From JBBRHQ01 sp963738305 (lineage in GTDB: Bacteria > Actinomycetota > Thermoleophilia > Solirubrobacterales > 70-9), in contig CAVTVU010000012.1 of assembly GCA_963738305.1 (NCBI GenBank), positions 60,730 to 124,729 of the forward strand: DNA of 64,000 bases. The letters are read 5' to 3'. The notes beneath the pieces were generated by a model. The model did not search any database. It was not told the origin of the DNA and worked only from the letters and a program-made list of their open reading frames with translations. The position numbers were made by a program, and so were the translations under genes. Every line of letters begins with the position of its first letter. The stretch's first letter is position 1. Below are positions 42,288-51,845 of this stretch, in pieces.

Positions 42288-43169
42288 TCAGGCGGCGATC
42301 AGCAGGCCGGCGGAAAGGAGCAGGCTGAAAACGCCGAGCAAGGCACCGGTGCCTGCCAGAGCGCCGTTCAGCGCCGGGCCGTCGGTCCGCTCGATCACGG
42401 CCTGGGCCGGCCGCGCCGACAGCGGCGCCGAGAGCAGCGCCAGTGCGGCCCACCAGGGGCCCGCAGCGACCACGAGGGTGAGGACCAGCACGGCATAGGC
42501 GCCGCCCAGCAGGCCCAGGTAGAGCCGGCGGGTGCGCTCCCGGCCCAGGCGCACGGCGAGCGTGTTCTTGCCGGCGCGGCGGTCGGTCTCGAGGTCGCGG
42601 ACGTTGTTGACGACGAGGATCGCGGTCGCCAGGAAGCCGACCGCGACGGAGAGGCCGAGCGGGAGGAAGGTCAGCTCTTCGAGCTGGACGTAGTAGGAGC
42701 CGTTTACCGCCACCAGGCCGAAGAAGAGGAAGACGAAGAGCTCGCCGAGGCCCGCGTAGCCGTAGGGACGCGGCCCGCCGGTGTAGAGGACGCCGGCGGC
42801 GATCGAGAGGAGGCCGACCAGCAGGATCACCGGGCCGGCCAGGGCGGCCAGGTAGACGCCGCAGGCCACCGCGACCGCGAAGGCAATCCAGGTCGCGACT
42901 AGGACCCTCCGCGGGGCCACCAGGCCCGAGGAGGTCACACGAACGGGCCCGAGCCGGTCGGCGGTGTCGGCTCCGCGCTTCGCGTCGGAGTAGTCGTTGG
43001 CGAGATTTGTCCCGATCTGGATGAAGACGCTGCCGATCAGCGCCGCGACGAACCCGTCCACCCGGGGCAGCTCGCCGGCCCGCTCGATCGCCGCCGCGGT
43101 CCCTACCAGCACCGGCGCCACCGCCGCGGGCAGCGTCCGCGGCCGCGCCGCCATCAGCCAGATTTTCAT
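42288..43169 (-). CDS. menA: 1,4-dihydroxy-2-naphthoate polyprenyltransferase
   Basis: UbiA-family membrane enzyme attaching the prenyl tail to make demethylmenaquinone. 293 residues, 8-9 helices. N-terminal MKIWLMAARPRTLPAAVAPVLVG, first Asp-rich motif NLANDYSDAKRGADT, second VNNVRDLETDRRAGKNTLAVRLG. Operon menB-menA-menC on this strand, with 49 nt between menB stop and menA start. Confidence 0.95.
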   Translation of the reverse strand: MKIWLMAARPRTLPAAVAPVLVGTAAAIERAGELPRVDGFVAALIGSVFIQIGTNLANDYSDAKRGADTADRLGPVRVTSSGLVAPRRVLVATWIAFAVAVACGVYLAALAGPVILLVGLLSIAAGVLYTGGPRPYGYAGLGELFVFLFFGLVAVNGSYYVQLEELTFLPLGLSVAVGFLATAILVVNNVRDLETDRRAGKNTLAVRLGRERTRRLYLGLLGGAYAVLVLTLVVAAGPWWAALALLSAPLSARPAQAVIERTDGPALNGALAGTGALLGVFSLLLSAGLLIAA

Positions 43170-43218
43170 GCTCGAGGGGTCCTCCGCTGCGCGTCCGGGC
43201 GTGTCGCGGTCCGCGGCA

Positions 43219-44178
<960 letters not shown>

Positions 44179-44192
44179 CGACCCGGCGCCCC

Positions 44193-45518
44193 TTGAAACT
44201 CGACAACTGGCTCGCCCAGAGATCCCAGAGCTGTCCCGAGCGCACCGCGCTCGTCGCGGACGGCACCGAGGTCACCTACTCGGAGCTGGAGGCAGAGTCG
44301 GCCTGGGTGGCACGGCGTCTCGGCGCCCACGGCGTTCGCCGCGGGGCGACTGCTGCGCTGACCATGGGCCCGAGCCGCGAGCAGGTCGTACTGATCCACG
44401 CGCTGATGAAGCTGGGCGCCGTGGTCCTGCCCGTGAGCCCCGCCCTCTCCGAGTCCGAGCGGCGGGCCGTCCTGGAGGCGGAGAGCCCCGAACTCGAGCT
44501 GAATGACGCCGGGCTCCTCACCCAGACCGAGGCCGACCTGCCGCTGCTCGGCGAGCACGACATGGACGACGTCCACTGCCGGATCCTGACCAGTGGCAGC
44601 ACGGGCGCACCGCACACGGTCGGCCTCACCTACGGCAACCACCTCTGGAGCGCTGTGGGCTCGGCCTTCAACATCGGGGTCGAGCCCGAGGATCGCTGGC
44701 TCTGCTGCCTGCCGCTCAGCCACATCGCCGGCCTCTCGATCGTGATGAGGTCTGTGATCTACGGCACCGCCGCGGTCCTCCATGAGGAGTTCGACGTCGA
44801 TCGTGTCGCCGCTTCCCTCGACGCGGAGGGGATCACGGTGGTCTCGCTGGTCTCGACCATGCTCGTTCGCCTGCTGGCCGCGGGCGCCGACCTCTCGGGG
44901 CCGCGGGCAATCCTGGTCGGCGGCGGACCCGTCCCCGCCGAGGGGCTCGAGGAGGCGCTCGGCCGCGGCGCGACGGTCGTTCAGACCTACGGGCTGACCG
45001 AGAGCTGCTCGCAGGCCACGACCCTGGCCCCGGCCGAGGCCCGACGCAAGCTCGGCTCGGCCGGCCGGCCGCTGCTCACAACCCACCTGCGGATACTCGA
45101 CGGCGAGATCCTGATCCAGGGGCCGACCGTGGCGCCGGGTTGCGCCGACGCCGACGGCTGGCTCCACACCGGCGACCTGGGGCGGATCGACGAGGAGGGC
45201 TTTCTCTACGTCACAGACCGCATCGACGACCTGATCGTCAGCGGTGGCGAGAACGTCGTTCCGGCCGAGGTCGAGCGGGTCCTGATGGGCCACCCGGAGG
45301 TGGTCGACGCAGCCGTGGTCGGCCGCGAGGACCCGGAGTGGCAGCAGGCGGTGACCGCGATCGTCGTCCTGCGCAGCGGTTCGGCGACAAGCGCCGACGA
45401 CCTGCGCCGGCACTGCGCGGAGGCCCTCGCCCCCTTCAAGGTGCCAAAGCGGATCGAGCTGGCATCGGCACTGCCCCGCACCCCGTCGGGAAAGCTGATG
45501 CGAAGGGCGCTGCGGTAG
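44193..45518 (+). CDS. menE: o-succinylbenzoate-CoA ligase
   Basis: Adenylate-forming ligase supplying the MenB substrate. 441 residues from TTG. P-loop LTSGSTGAPHTVGLTYGN, LPLSHIAGLSIVMRS, VVQTYGLTESCSQAT, HTGDLGRIDEEGFLYVTDRIDDLIVSGGENVVPAEVE, and catalytic Lys in PSGKLMRRAL. Short N-terminal domain, usual for actinobacterial MenE. Together with menF, D, C, A and B this completes the core pathway apart from menH, the thioesterase and menG. Confidence 0.93.
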   Translation: MKLDNWLAQRSQSCPERTALVADGTEVTYSELEAESAWVARRLGAHGVRRGATAALTMGPSREQVVLIHALMKLGAVVLPVSPALSESERRAVLEAESPELELNDAGLLTQTEADLPLLGEHDMDDVHCRILTSGSTGAPHTVGLTYGNHLWSAVGSAFNIGVEPEDRWLCCLPLSHIAGLSIVMRSVIYGTAAVLHEEFDVDRVAASLDAEGITVVSLVSTMLVRLLAAGADLSGPRAILVGGGPVPAEGLEEALGRGATVVQTYGLTESCSQATTLAPAEARRKLGSAGRPLLTTHLRILDGEILIQGPTVAPGCADADGWLHTGDLGRIDEEGFLYVTDRIDDLIVSGGENVVPAEVERVLMGHPEVVDAAVVGREDPEWQQAVTAIVVLRSGSATSADDLRRHCAEALAPFKVPKRIELASALPRTPSGKLMRRALR

Positions 45519-45553
45519 GCCGCTGGCGCCGAAGCGGATCGAGCTGGCATCGG
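45447..45553. repeat. 22-bp direct repeat spanning the end of menE
   Basis: The 22 bases at 45447-45468, inside the last menE codons (AAGCGGATCGAGCTGGCATC...), recur exactly at 45532-45553, after the menE stop. The copies are 85 nt apart. The downstream copy is not part of any gene I can support; it may be the scar of a tandem duplication of the menE 3' end. Confidence 0.7.
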
Positions 45554-45571
45554 GCCTGTCTCGACAGCGCG

Positions 45572-46042
45572 TTAGTCCGCAGAGATTCCCGCGGCCGCCA
45601 GCGCCTCCGCACGATCCGGAAAGTCCCTGATCGTCGCGATCTTTCCGTCCACGACAGTGACGATGGTGAAGATCCCCTGGTCGACATCAACACCGCTGCC
45701 CTTGCCGCGGATCTGATTGCGGCTGGTGACCAGGACGGTGCCGTTCCCCAGATCGGAAACTTCGTCCAGGTGGATCCTCCAATGCTCCGCCGCCTCGAAC
45801 CAATCCTCGATGCTCTCCAGCCATTCCTCCCTGCCGCGGAGGGGATTCTCCAGAAACGGAGGGGTCCACTCCGCGTCGGGGCGTACATGCTCGAAGGCAC
45901 GGTGAAGAGGCGGGAAATCCCGGATGGGGACGGGATTGACCCAGTACTCGGCGAGCATGCGGTCGACCAGCTCGAAATAACGCCTGACGATTTGGGCGTC
46001 CTGCTGCGGCACCGCCTCCAGTATCGCGCCACGACGCTGCAA
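45572..46042 (-). CDS. NTF2-like / SnoaL-type protein
   Basis: 156 residues. Alpha+beta barrel pattern: VRRYFELVDRMLAEYWVNP, LRGREEWLESIEDWFEAAEHWRIHLDEVSDLGNGTVLV, and a closing VDQGIFTIVTVVDGKIATIRDFPDRAEAL. Function of this group is mostly unknown (steroid isomerase-like). Lies between menE and ilvC on the opposite strand. Confidence 0.75.
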   Translation of the reverse strand: MQRRGAILEAVPQQDAQIVRRYFELVDRMLAEYWVNPVPIRDFPPLHRAFEHVRPDAEWTPPFLENPLRGREEWLESIEDWFEAAEHWRIHLDEVSDLGNGTVLVTSRNQIRGKGSGVDVDQGIFTIVTVVDGKIATIRDFPDRAEALAAAGISAD

Positions 46043-46081
46043 GTGAACCGTTGCCTCACGGGTCCCCCCGGCATCATCGTC

Positions 46082-46087
46082 TAGGCT
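46082..46087 (+). promoter_or_regulatory. putative -10 box of ilvC (TAGGCT)
   Basis: TAGGCT ends 10 nt before the ilvC ATG at 46098. No Shine-Dalgarno sequence lies between. Confidence 0.35.
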
Positions 46088-46097
46088 CTTGCGCCCG

Positions 46098-47099
46098 ATG
46101 GCGAGCGACCAGTACTACGACTCCGACGCCGACCTCTCGCTGCTTGATGACAAGACGGTCGCGATCCTCGGCTACGGCTCGCAGGGGCACGCCCACGCGC
46201 TCAACCTGAAGGACTCCGGGGTCGACGTCGTGGTCGGCCTGCGTCCCGGCTCGGCCAGCCGCGACGAGGCGCAAGTCGCCGGGCTGGAGGTGCTCGACGT
46301 CGCCGAGGCGGCCAGTCGTGGCGACATCGTGATGATCCTGCTGCCCGACGAGAAGCAGGCCGAGATCTGGGAGGCGGAGATCGCCGACGGGATCGCGGAG
46401 GGCAACCTCCTGATGTTCGCGCACGGCTTCTCGGTTCACTTCGGGCAGGTCGATCCGCCCCCCGGCGTTGACGTGGGCATGGTGGCACCGAAGGGCCCCG
46501 GCCACCTGGTCCGGCGCCAGTACGAGGAGGGCCGCGGCGTCCCCTGCCTGATGGCCGTCCATCAGGACGCCACCGGCAACGCTCACGGCCTGGTCCTCGC
46601 CTACGCCGTCGGAATCGGCGGAGGGCGCGCCGGGATCATCGAGACGACCTTCAAGGACGAGTGCGAGACCGACCTGTTCGGCGAGCAATCGGTCCTCTGC
46701 GGCGGCGCGACCGAGCTGGTCCAGGCGGGCTTCGAGACGCTGGTCGAGGCCGGCTACGACCCCCGCCTCGCCTACTTCGAGTGCCTCCACGAGCTGAAGC
46801 TGATCGTCGACCTGATGTACGAGAAGGGGATCCAGGGCATGCGTCACTCGATCTCCAACACCGCGGAGTACGGCGACATGACCCGTGGGCCGAGGGTGAT
46901 CGGCCCCGAGTCGCGGGCAGCGATGCGCAAGATCCTCGACGACATCCAGTCGGGCGAGTTCGCCAAGGAGTGGATCGCCGAGAACCGGGCCGGTGGAGAG
47001 AACTTCAACCGCATGCGCGAGGAGGCGGCCGGCAAGCAGGTGGAAGAGGTCGGCAAGGAGCTCCGCGGCATGATGCCCTGGATCGAGACCGAGTTCTAG
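46098..47099 (+). CDS. ilvC: ketol-acid reductoisomerase
   Basis: NADPH-dependent second step of branched-chain synthesis. 333 residues from ATG 46098 (MASDQYYDSDADLSLL), the usual class I length. Rossmann motif VAILGYGSQGHAHALNLKDSGV, VAPKGPGHLVRRQYEEGRG, metal-binding Asp/Glu in TDLFGEQSVLCGG and YFECLHELKLIVDLMYEKGI. ilvC stands 9.4 kb from ilvBN, with the men block between. Confidence 0.96.
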   Translation: MASDQYYDSDADLSLLDDKTVAILGYGSQGHAHALNLKDSGVDVVVGLRPGSASRDEAQVAGLEVLDVAEAASRGDIVMILLPDEKQAEIWEAEIADGIAEGNLLMFAHGFSVHFGQVDPPPGVDVGMVAPKGPGHLVRRQYEEGRGVPCLMAVHQDATGNAHGLVLAYAVGIGGGRAGIIETTFKDECETDLFGEQSVLCGGATELVQAGFETLVEAGYDPRLAYFECLHELKLIVDLMYEKGIQGMRHSISNTAEYGDMTRGPRVIGPESRAAMRKILDDIQSGEFAKEWIAENRAGGENFNRMREEAAGKQVEEVGKELRGMMPWIETEF

Positions 47100-47117
47100 A
47101 GCAGCACAACTGCTCTA
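47097..47117 (+). terminator. hairpin at the ilvC stop
   Basis: TAGAGCAG-CACAA-CTGCTCTA: perfect 8-bp stem with a 5-nt loop whose left arm contains the ilvC stop codon. No T tract. The next gene starts 21 nt later. Confidence 0.5.
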
Positions 47118-47138
47118 ACCACCTTCGGGAAGGGCACT

Positions 47139-48857
47139 TTGGCAGTGGAAACCAGCGGGGCCTCGGAGAGACACTCGACGGAGGTCTCTCGCTCGGTCCG
47201 GTCCGGGCCGGTGCTGGCCGGTGTGCTCGTGCTCGGGATGGCAGTGAACCTCGGGGTCACGCGCGGACAGATCTTCTTCTCGGACGAATGGAGCCGGCTG
47301 ATACTGGATCACGGCTCCTCGCTCACGCAGCTCCTCAGAGGCCATTCCGGTCATCTCGTCGTCCTCCACTCCCTTCTCTACAAGGGCCTGTTCACCGTCT
47401 TTGGCGCCGACTCGTACCTTCCCTTCCGGGTCGCCGAAGCAATGCTGCTGGGCCTGGCCGGCCTTCTCTTCTTCGCGCTGGTCCGCTCCGAGGACAACCC
47501 CTGGCCGGCCGTTCTCGCCACGTCGCTGCTGCTGCTGCTGGGCTCGGCATGGGAGGTTCTCGCGACACCCTGGGGGACGATCATCCTGCTCCCGATCGTC
47601 CTCGGTCTTGCAGCCCTCTTGCTCGTAAGACTCGAGACCACGCTTGGCGACCTCTTGGCCTGCTGCATGCTGATCGGCGCCGTGGCGTCGCAGAGCACAG
47701 GACTGGCTTTCCTGGCCGGCGCGGCTTGCGCTCTCCTCCTCGGACCCCGACGCCGGGCAATCGAGCGGTCGTGGATCGTCCTCGTTCCCCTGGTTCTCTA
47801 CGTGGCGTGGTTCGCGTGGTCTCGTTCGACCGGAGTTGGAGACGCAATACAGGACCCCGTTCACGCGAGCAACATCATTCAGGTGCCCTCGGCGATGGCG
47901 TCCGTGGCGTCTGCCGGGCTTGCCGCCGGCACAGGCTTCTTCGGGGAGAGCCGGATCGGTACGCAATCCTTCAATCTCACAGCCGGCTACCTGATCCTCG
48001 GGTTCGCGATCGTGGGAATTGCGTACAGAGGGCGGCAGCGGCCGCGAGTCCGCCCCGTGGTCCTGGTCCCGGTCGCCCTCGCACTGACCTTCTGGGCCCT
48101 GGTGGCGTTTGTCGTCGAGCCACCGTTTCGCCCGCCGGAGGCAGCCCGCTACCTGTTCCCGAGCGTCGTCTTCCTGCTTCTCATATTGCTCGAGTTGACG
48201 GCCGGGCTCTCGCCGAACCGTGCGACCAAGGTGGCAGCAGTCGGCGCCTTCCTGGTGGCACTCGTGCCCAACGCTGCCAACCTGGTCAAGCAGGGGAACG
48301 ACCTGCGGAGGATCTCTGCAGACGAGCGCGTCGTGCTGGGTTCGCTGGAACTGATGCGCGAGGAGCTCCCACCTGACCAGCTGCCCGGGCTTTCGGCAAT
48401 CAACGGGCCCGGACTTGCGCTTGACGATCCGGGCCAGTTCTCGGCATCCGAGTACTTCGCAGCGACGGATGACTACGGAAGTCCGGCGACGGTGCCCGAC
48501 CAGCTGATCGGCGCGACCGATTTTCAGAAGCTGGCCGTCGACCGCACGCTCCTCGACCAAGGTGACCTCGGCGTCAGCCCCGCACCGAGCGGGGTGTCCA
48601 CGAAGAGCCGACATTGCATTCACCTCGATGCCGGCTCGGAGGGTTTCACGCTCCCGGCCAAGCCCCTCTATCTACTGCCTGCCGGCGGCGGCACGATCAC
48701 GGTCACCGCCCGACGCTTTGGATCCGCCTTCCAGACGGTCCCGGGGTCACCGTCGGGGACGGGGATCGCGGTCACGGGCGCCTCAACGCCCGGGGTGCCG
48801 ACGTGGAGGCTGAGCACCCGGGGGAATGTCATAGCGTGCGCCGCACCGACCTCCTGA
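47139..48857 (+). CDS. multi-pass membrane protein, GT-C-like, unknown function
   Basis: 572 residues from TTG with GGAAGGG upstream. About 10-12 helices in the first 400 residues and a soluble C-terminal domain with VPTWRLSTRGN and a Cys pair (SRHCIHL, VIACAAP). The first periplasmic loop has the acidic FFSDEWSRLILDHG, in the place where GT-C glycosyltransferases keep catalytic acids, but other motifs are missing. Codon use is a little less GC-biased than its neighbours (more CTC, TTC and GTT), so recent acquisition is possible. Confidence 0.7.
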   Translation: MAVETSGASERHSTEVSRSVRSGPVLAGVLVLGMAVNLGVTRGQIFFSDEWSRLILDHGSSLTQLLRGHSGHLVVLHSLLYKGLFTVFGADSYLPFRVAEAMLLGLAGLLFFALVRSEDNPWPAVLATSLLLLLGSAWEVLATPWGTIILLPIVLGLAALLLVRLETTLGDLLACCMLIGAVASQSTGLAFLAGAACALLLGPRRRAIERSWIVLVPLVLYVAWFAWSRSTGVGDAIQDPVHASNIIQVPSAMASVASAGLAAGTGFFGESRIGTQSFNLTAGYLILGFAIVGIAYRGRQRPRVRPVVLVPVALALTFWALVAFVVEPPFRPPEAARYLFPSVVFLLLILLELTAGLSPNRATKVAAVGAFLVALVPNAANLVKQGNDLRRISADERVVLGSLELMREELPPDQLPGLSAINGPGLALDDPGQFSASEYFAATDDYGSPATVPDQLIGATDFQKLAVDRTLLDQGDLGVSPAPSGVSTKSRHCIHLDAGSEGFTLPAKPLYLLPAGGGTITVTARRFGSAFQTVPGSPSGTGIAVTGASTPGVPTWRLSTRGNVIACAAPTS

Positions 48858-48860
48858 CGC

Positions 48861-49340
48861 TTGGCTGCGCTGCTCGTAGTCGTGGCCGCCCTGCTGTTCG
48901 CGATCGGCACGGTGCTCCAGCTGCGGGCCGCGACGGAGCCGACCGATCGCCAGGCGGTCCGCGCCTGCTTCCTGCTCAGCCTCGTGCGCCGGCCGGGTTG
49001 GTTGGCGGGTATCGCCTCCGACGGGCTCGGCTTCCTGGCACAGGCGCCGACGCCCTCGCCCGGTGAGCGGATCCAGCGCCGGGTTGCCACAGCGCTAAAC
49101 CCGTTCTTTCAGATCAAGTCGCTGCGCGACTTCAACGAGAAGTTCCAGCCGGAGTGGCTGCCACGCTCGATCATCGTCGAGGACCCGGCCGCCTTCGCCA
49201 AGGTCGGGATCCTCTTCGCGAGCGTCGAGGGCTTCCTCAACGTCCCGGTGATCGAGGGACTGCTCGTCCCGCCGATCCGCTCGGCGGGCGAGCCCGAGCC
49301 TCAGCCGGTGGCCACGACGTCCGCGGGCGGCGGCCCGTAG
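48861..49340 (+). pseudogene. chimeric remnant: DMT transporter N-terminus joined to lysyl-phosphatidylglycerol synthase C-terminus
   Basis: The open frame (159 codons from TTG) has two unrelated halves. Residues 1-62 (LLVVVAALLFAIGTVLQLRA then VRRPGWLAGIASDGLGFLAQA) match the start of an actinobacterial EamA/DMT transporter. From about residue 66 the sequence (IQRRVATALNPFFQIKSLRDFN, FQPEWLPRSIIVEDPAAFAKVG) matches the end of a DUF2156/MprF-type domain. A large in-frame deletion, or an assembly join, around 49045-49060 best explains it. Neither half can work alone. Its 3' end overlaps the DUF805 gene by 40 nt. Confidence 0.65.
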
Positions 49341-49669
49341 CGGTTCTCCCCGGCGTTGCTCGCCTCGAGGAAGAAGATCAGCAGGACGATCCAGCCGATC
49401 AGCGGAATGATCGCGATCAGCAGCCACCATCCGGTTCGATCGGTGTCGTGGAGCCGGCGCACCCCGACCGAGAGGTTGGGAAGCAGCAGGGCGAGCGTGA
49501 CGATCGCGTGGAGCACGTACCAGCTGCCGATCGCGACGCCGATGAGGTCCACGGCGATCCCAACCAGGACGGTGAACAGGAACCACCACCAGAAGGCGGC
49601 TCGGGAGGCCCGCCCGCCGAACTGCGCGTAGTTATCGAATCCGGACCGGACCGCGTCGCCGAAGGACAT
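49301..49669 (-). CDS. DUF805 membrane protein
   Basis: 122 residues. SFGDAVRSGFDNYAQFGGRASRAAFWWWFLF (typical DUF805 start with the GRASRxxFWW motif), three helices, and the VGVRRLHDTDRTGWWLL signature before the last helix. Function of the family unknown. Confidence 0.9.
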   Translation of the reverse strand: MSFGDAVRSGFDNYAQFGGRASRAAFWWWFLFTVLVGIAVDLIGVAIGSWYVLHAIVTLALLLPNLSVGVRRLHDTDRTGWWLLIAIIPLIGWIVLLIFFLEASNAGENRYGPPPADVVATG

Positions 49670-49752
49670 TCAGGCTCCCCTCAATTGGCTGAAATTGCCG
49701 ACCGGCCAGACTCTAATCGGGGCGTCGGTCGGCCCGGCGATTCGGCGGGTTC

Positions 49753-50153
49753 TCAGGCACCGGGAGGCCCCTCCGGGCCAAAGCGGCTCTCCTCCCCCTC
49801 GGGCAGGCGGCCGTCGCGGCCGACGTAGCCGTCCTTGCCGCCGACGATCAGGTAGACGGCTTCCTCGGTGTCGCTGAGGTTGCGGAGCTTGCGGACCGTC
49901 GAGGGGCTGACCCGCGCGACCCCACCGGGGCCGAGCTCGTGCTCGGAGCCGTCCCCGAGGCAGATCGCCACCCGCCCGCGGTGGACGAAGTAGAGCTCCT
50001 CCTGCTCGTCGTGGAAGTGGCGCCCCGTCTCGTAGGCGGGCGGCAGCACGATCGCGTTGACCCCGAAGGCGGTCACCCCGAGGGCCCGGCGCAGCTTGCG
50101 GAAGCCCGGGCCCTCGCCGATCTCGTCGATGTTGGCTACCGCGTATCCGTCAC
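49753..50153 (-). CDS. cupin-domain protein, probable indel at the start
   Basis: Core 107 residues from GTG 50076: AYETGRHFHDEQEELYFVHRG (metal-binding HxH...E) and a second cupin motif PGGVARVSPSTVRKLRNLSD. In the same frame upstream lies a convincing N-terminus (DGYAVANIDEIGEGPGFRKLRRALG) but no start codon; the nearest start with a ribosome-binding site (GGAGGAAAGG, GTG 50151-50153) is out of frame. One indel near 50150 would join them. Confidence 0.75.
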
Positions 50154-50280
50154 CCTCGGACCCCGCCCTTTCCTCCGCACATCGGCGGTCAGAACCGGCG
50201 GCAATGCGGGGGGGTACGGCGGGGGCGGCTGCTGCGGAGGGGGCGGTTGGGAGGGGGGTGGCGGTTGAGGCTGAGCCTGA

Positions 50281-50952
50281 TCATGCGTGGGCTGGTGGGG
50301 CAAAGCTGGAGGTTGAGCGCCACGTCGAGATCGCCGCCGGGGGCACGTCGCCGATCCGAGGGCCCTCGGCGCCGATCGGCGGGTAGTCATCTATGAGGAG
50401 CCACCGAGCGGGAAATATAGGTCGGTACGCCGAGATTGGATACGTTGAAGCGGAATTGGTGAATGCATAGGTGAATGCGTCGTGAGACGCCCGTGGCTGA
50501 TAGCCGCGGAAGACGATGGAAAACCAACTGATCAGGGCAGCTCCACCCTGGACGAAACCGAAAAGCATGCTCATGAAGACCGCTGGAATCGCAAGGATGG
50601 CCCGAAAGAAGTATCGCGCCCGTGATTGTCTGACGGGCGGCATGATTGCAAGGCGAACCGGGTAGGTCGGGTCCTCACCGAATCCGAACGGGGGCCACTC
50701 ATCGGTTTGGAGCCCTATCCAGGATGTCACCCTCGCGTGATACCGGAGAAACCCGGTGTTGTAACTACGAAGTCCGTCCGGATAGCGGGCAGTGATGACC
50801 AACGCGAACCGAGCGATGACGGTCACGAACAAGGAACCGATGGCATAGATCAGGTACACGATCAGCCATGGAATCGCGAGAATCAATCGAAAAATAGTTG
50901 TCAGCCGATCGCGGTGATCCGCGTGGTCGGCCTCATAGGTGACGGGGCGCAT
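50281..50952 (-). CDS. DUF4389 membrane protein
   Basis: 223 residues from ATG 50950-50952, with GGAAGGAG upstream. PVTYEADHADHRDRLTTIFRLILAIPWLIVYLIYAIGS and ARYPDGLRSYNTGFLRYHARVTSW are the paired DUF4389 blocks; a second helix pair follows with FFRAILAIPAVFMSMLFGFVQGG. The nearby frame 50161-50330 encodes a Pro/Gln-rich stretch (PPPPSQPPPPQQPPPPYPP) on the same strand that is probably the real C-terminal tail, reached through an indel near 50330. Confidence 0.8.
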   Translation of the reverse strand: MRPVTYEADHADHRDRLTTIFRLILAIPWLIVYLIYAIGSLFVTVIARFALVITARYPDGLRSYNTGFLRYHARVTSWIGLQTDEWPPFGFGEDPTYPVRLAIMPPVRQSRARYFFRAILAIPAVFMSMLFGFVQGGAALISWFSIVFRGYQPRASHDAFTYAFTNSASTYPISAYRPIFPARWLLIDDYPPIGAEGPRIGDVPPAAISTWRSTSSFAPPAHA

Positions 50953-51086
50953 GTGTCTCCTTCCGTTCGGAGCTCGCGACATGACGGTTTCAGCGGCATC
51001 TACTACGACGCCGTCCGCCCGGGCAGGTGAATCAGGTCATTCCGGCTGCTGGGGGGAGAAGGGGACTCGTCGGATGGCCGAACGTG

Positions 51087-51778
51087 CTATGTCCAATCGC
51101 TGCCATCCCAGTAGCGGAGATTTGATGAGTGATCTGGATCCGGATACCAAGCCGCCGGGACCTGCGGCGCTTCCGTCTGTGCTCCACTTGTATCGACGGG
51201 CTCGGGCAGCTGAGATGCCGTCTGAGGGAGCAGGCGTGCCTTTTCTGCCTCAAACTCCTCGTCCGAGATTGCCCCGCTCTCCTTGAGGGCCAAGAGTTTG
51301 GTCAGGCGGTCTAGATCTGCGTCAGCCGAGGCGGGGGACTAAGGCCCGGGGGTGGTCGAAGGGCCGCAGGCTGCGTCCTCCACACCTTGTTGAGACAAGA
51401 CTGCATGTATACGGGGCCGCCAAGGCCCGACGTAAATATCCGAATTGCCGCCGTGAGCCAACCGCTCATCACATCCGGCTCGCCCACGAGCCGTTGCGCT
51501 GTCTGAATCCGCCTGGTCGTCGTAACGATGGTCCAGACGATTGGGATATAGAGTGCGAAGCCGCCAAGAATCATTGCGGCGCAGAAGGTTCCGGGGCTAT
51601 CTCCCAATCCAGGCTCACTTCGGACCCGACCCGAGTCTGCGGATCTCGCGGTTGATGTAGTACCACCAAAAAAAGGTGGTAGAATCCGTAAAGTAAGCAG
51701 GGTGAGGCCCAATACTCCCCAGGGATTTCGAATCTTCGCTCGAGCTGCGGAACTACCAATAGAGACTTCTTGAGCCAT
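51087..51778 (-). CDS. DUF4234-SHOCT-DUF2510 membrane protein, interrupted by indels
   Basis: Reads as one protein if indels are corrected. From ATG 51778: RNPWGVLGLTLLTL, then an out-of-frame stretch (about 51620-51697, including a T7 run on this strand at 51668-51674) whose other frames give GFYHLF and WWYYINREIRRLG; back in frame: GDSPGTFCAAMILGGF, RRIQTAQRLVG, LGGPVYMQSCLNKVW. A third shift near 51320 leads to DLDRLTKLLALKESGAISDEEFEAEKARLL (SHOCT) and WYPDP then LRYWDGSDWT (DUF2510). SHOCT and DUF2510 are common actinobacterial add-on modules. Confidence 0.7.
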
Positions 51779-51845
51779 TCCGTGGCGACAATATAGGAAC
51801 CATCGGGTGCTTTGGAGGCTTGCAACACCTTGGTTCTGCCGTCGT

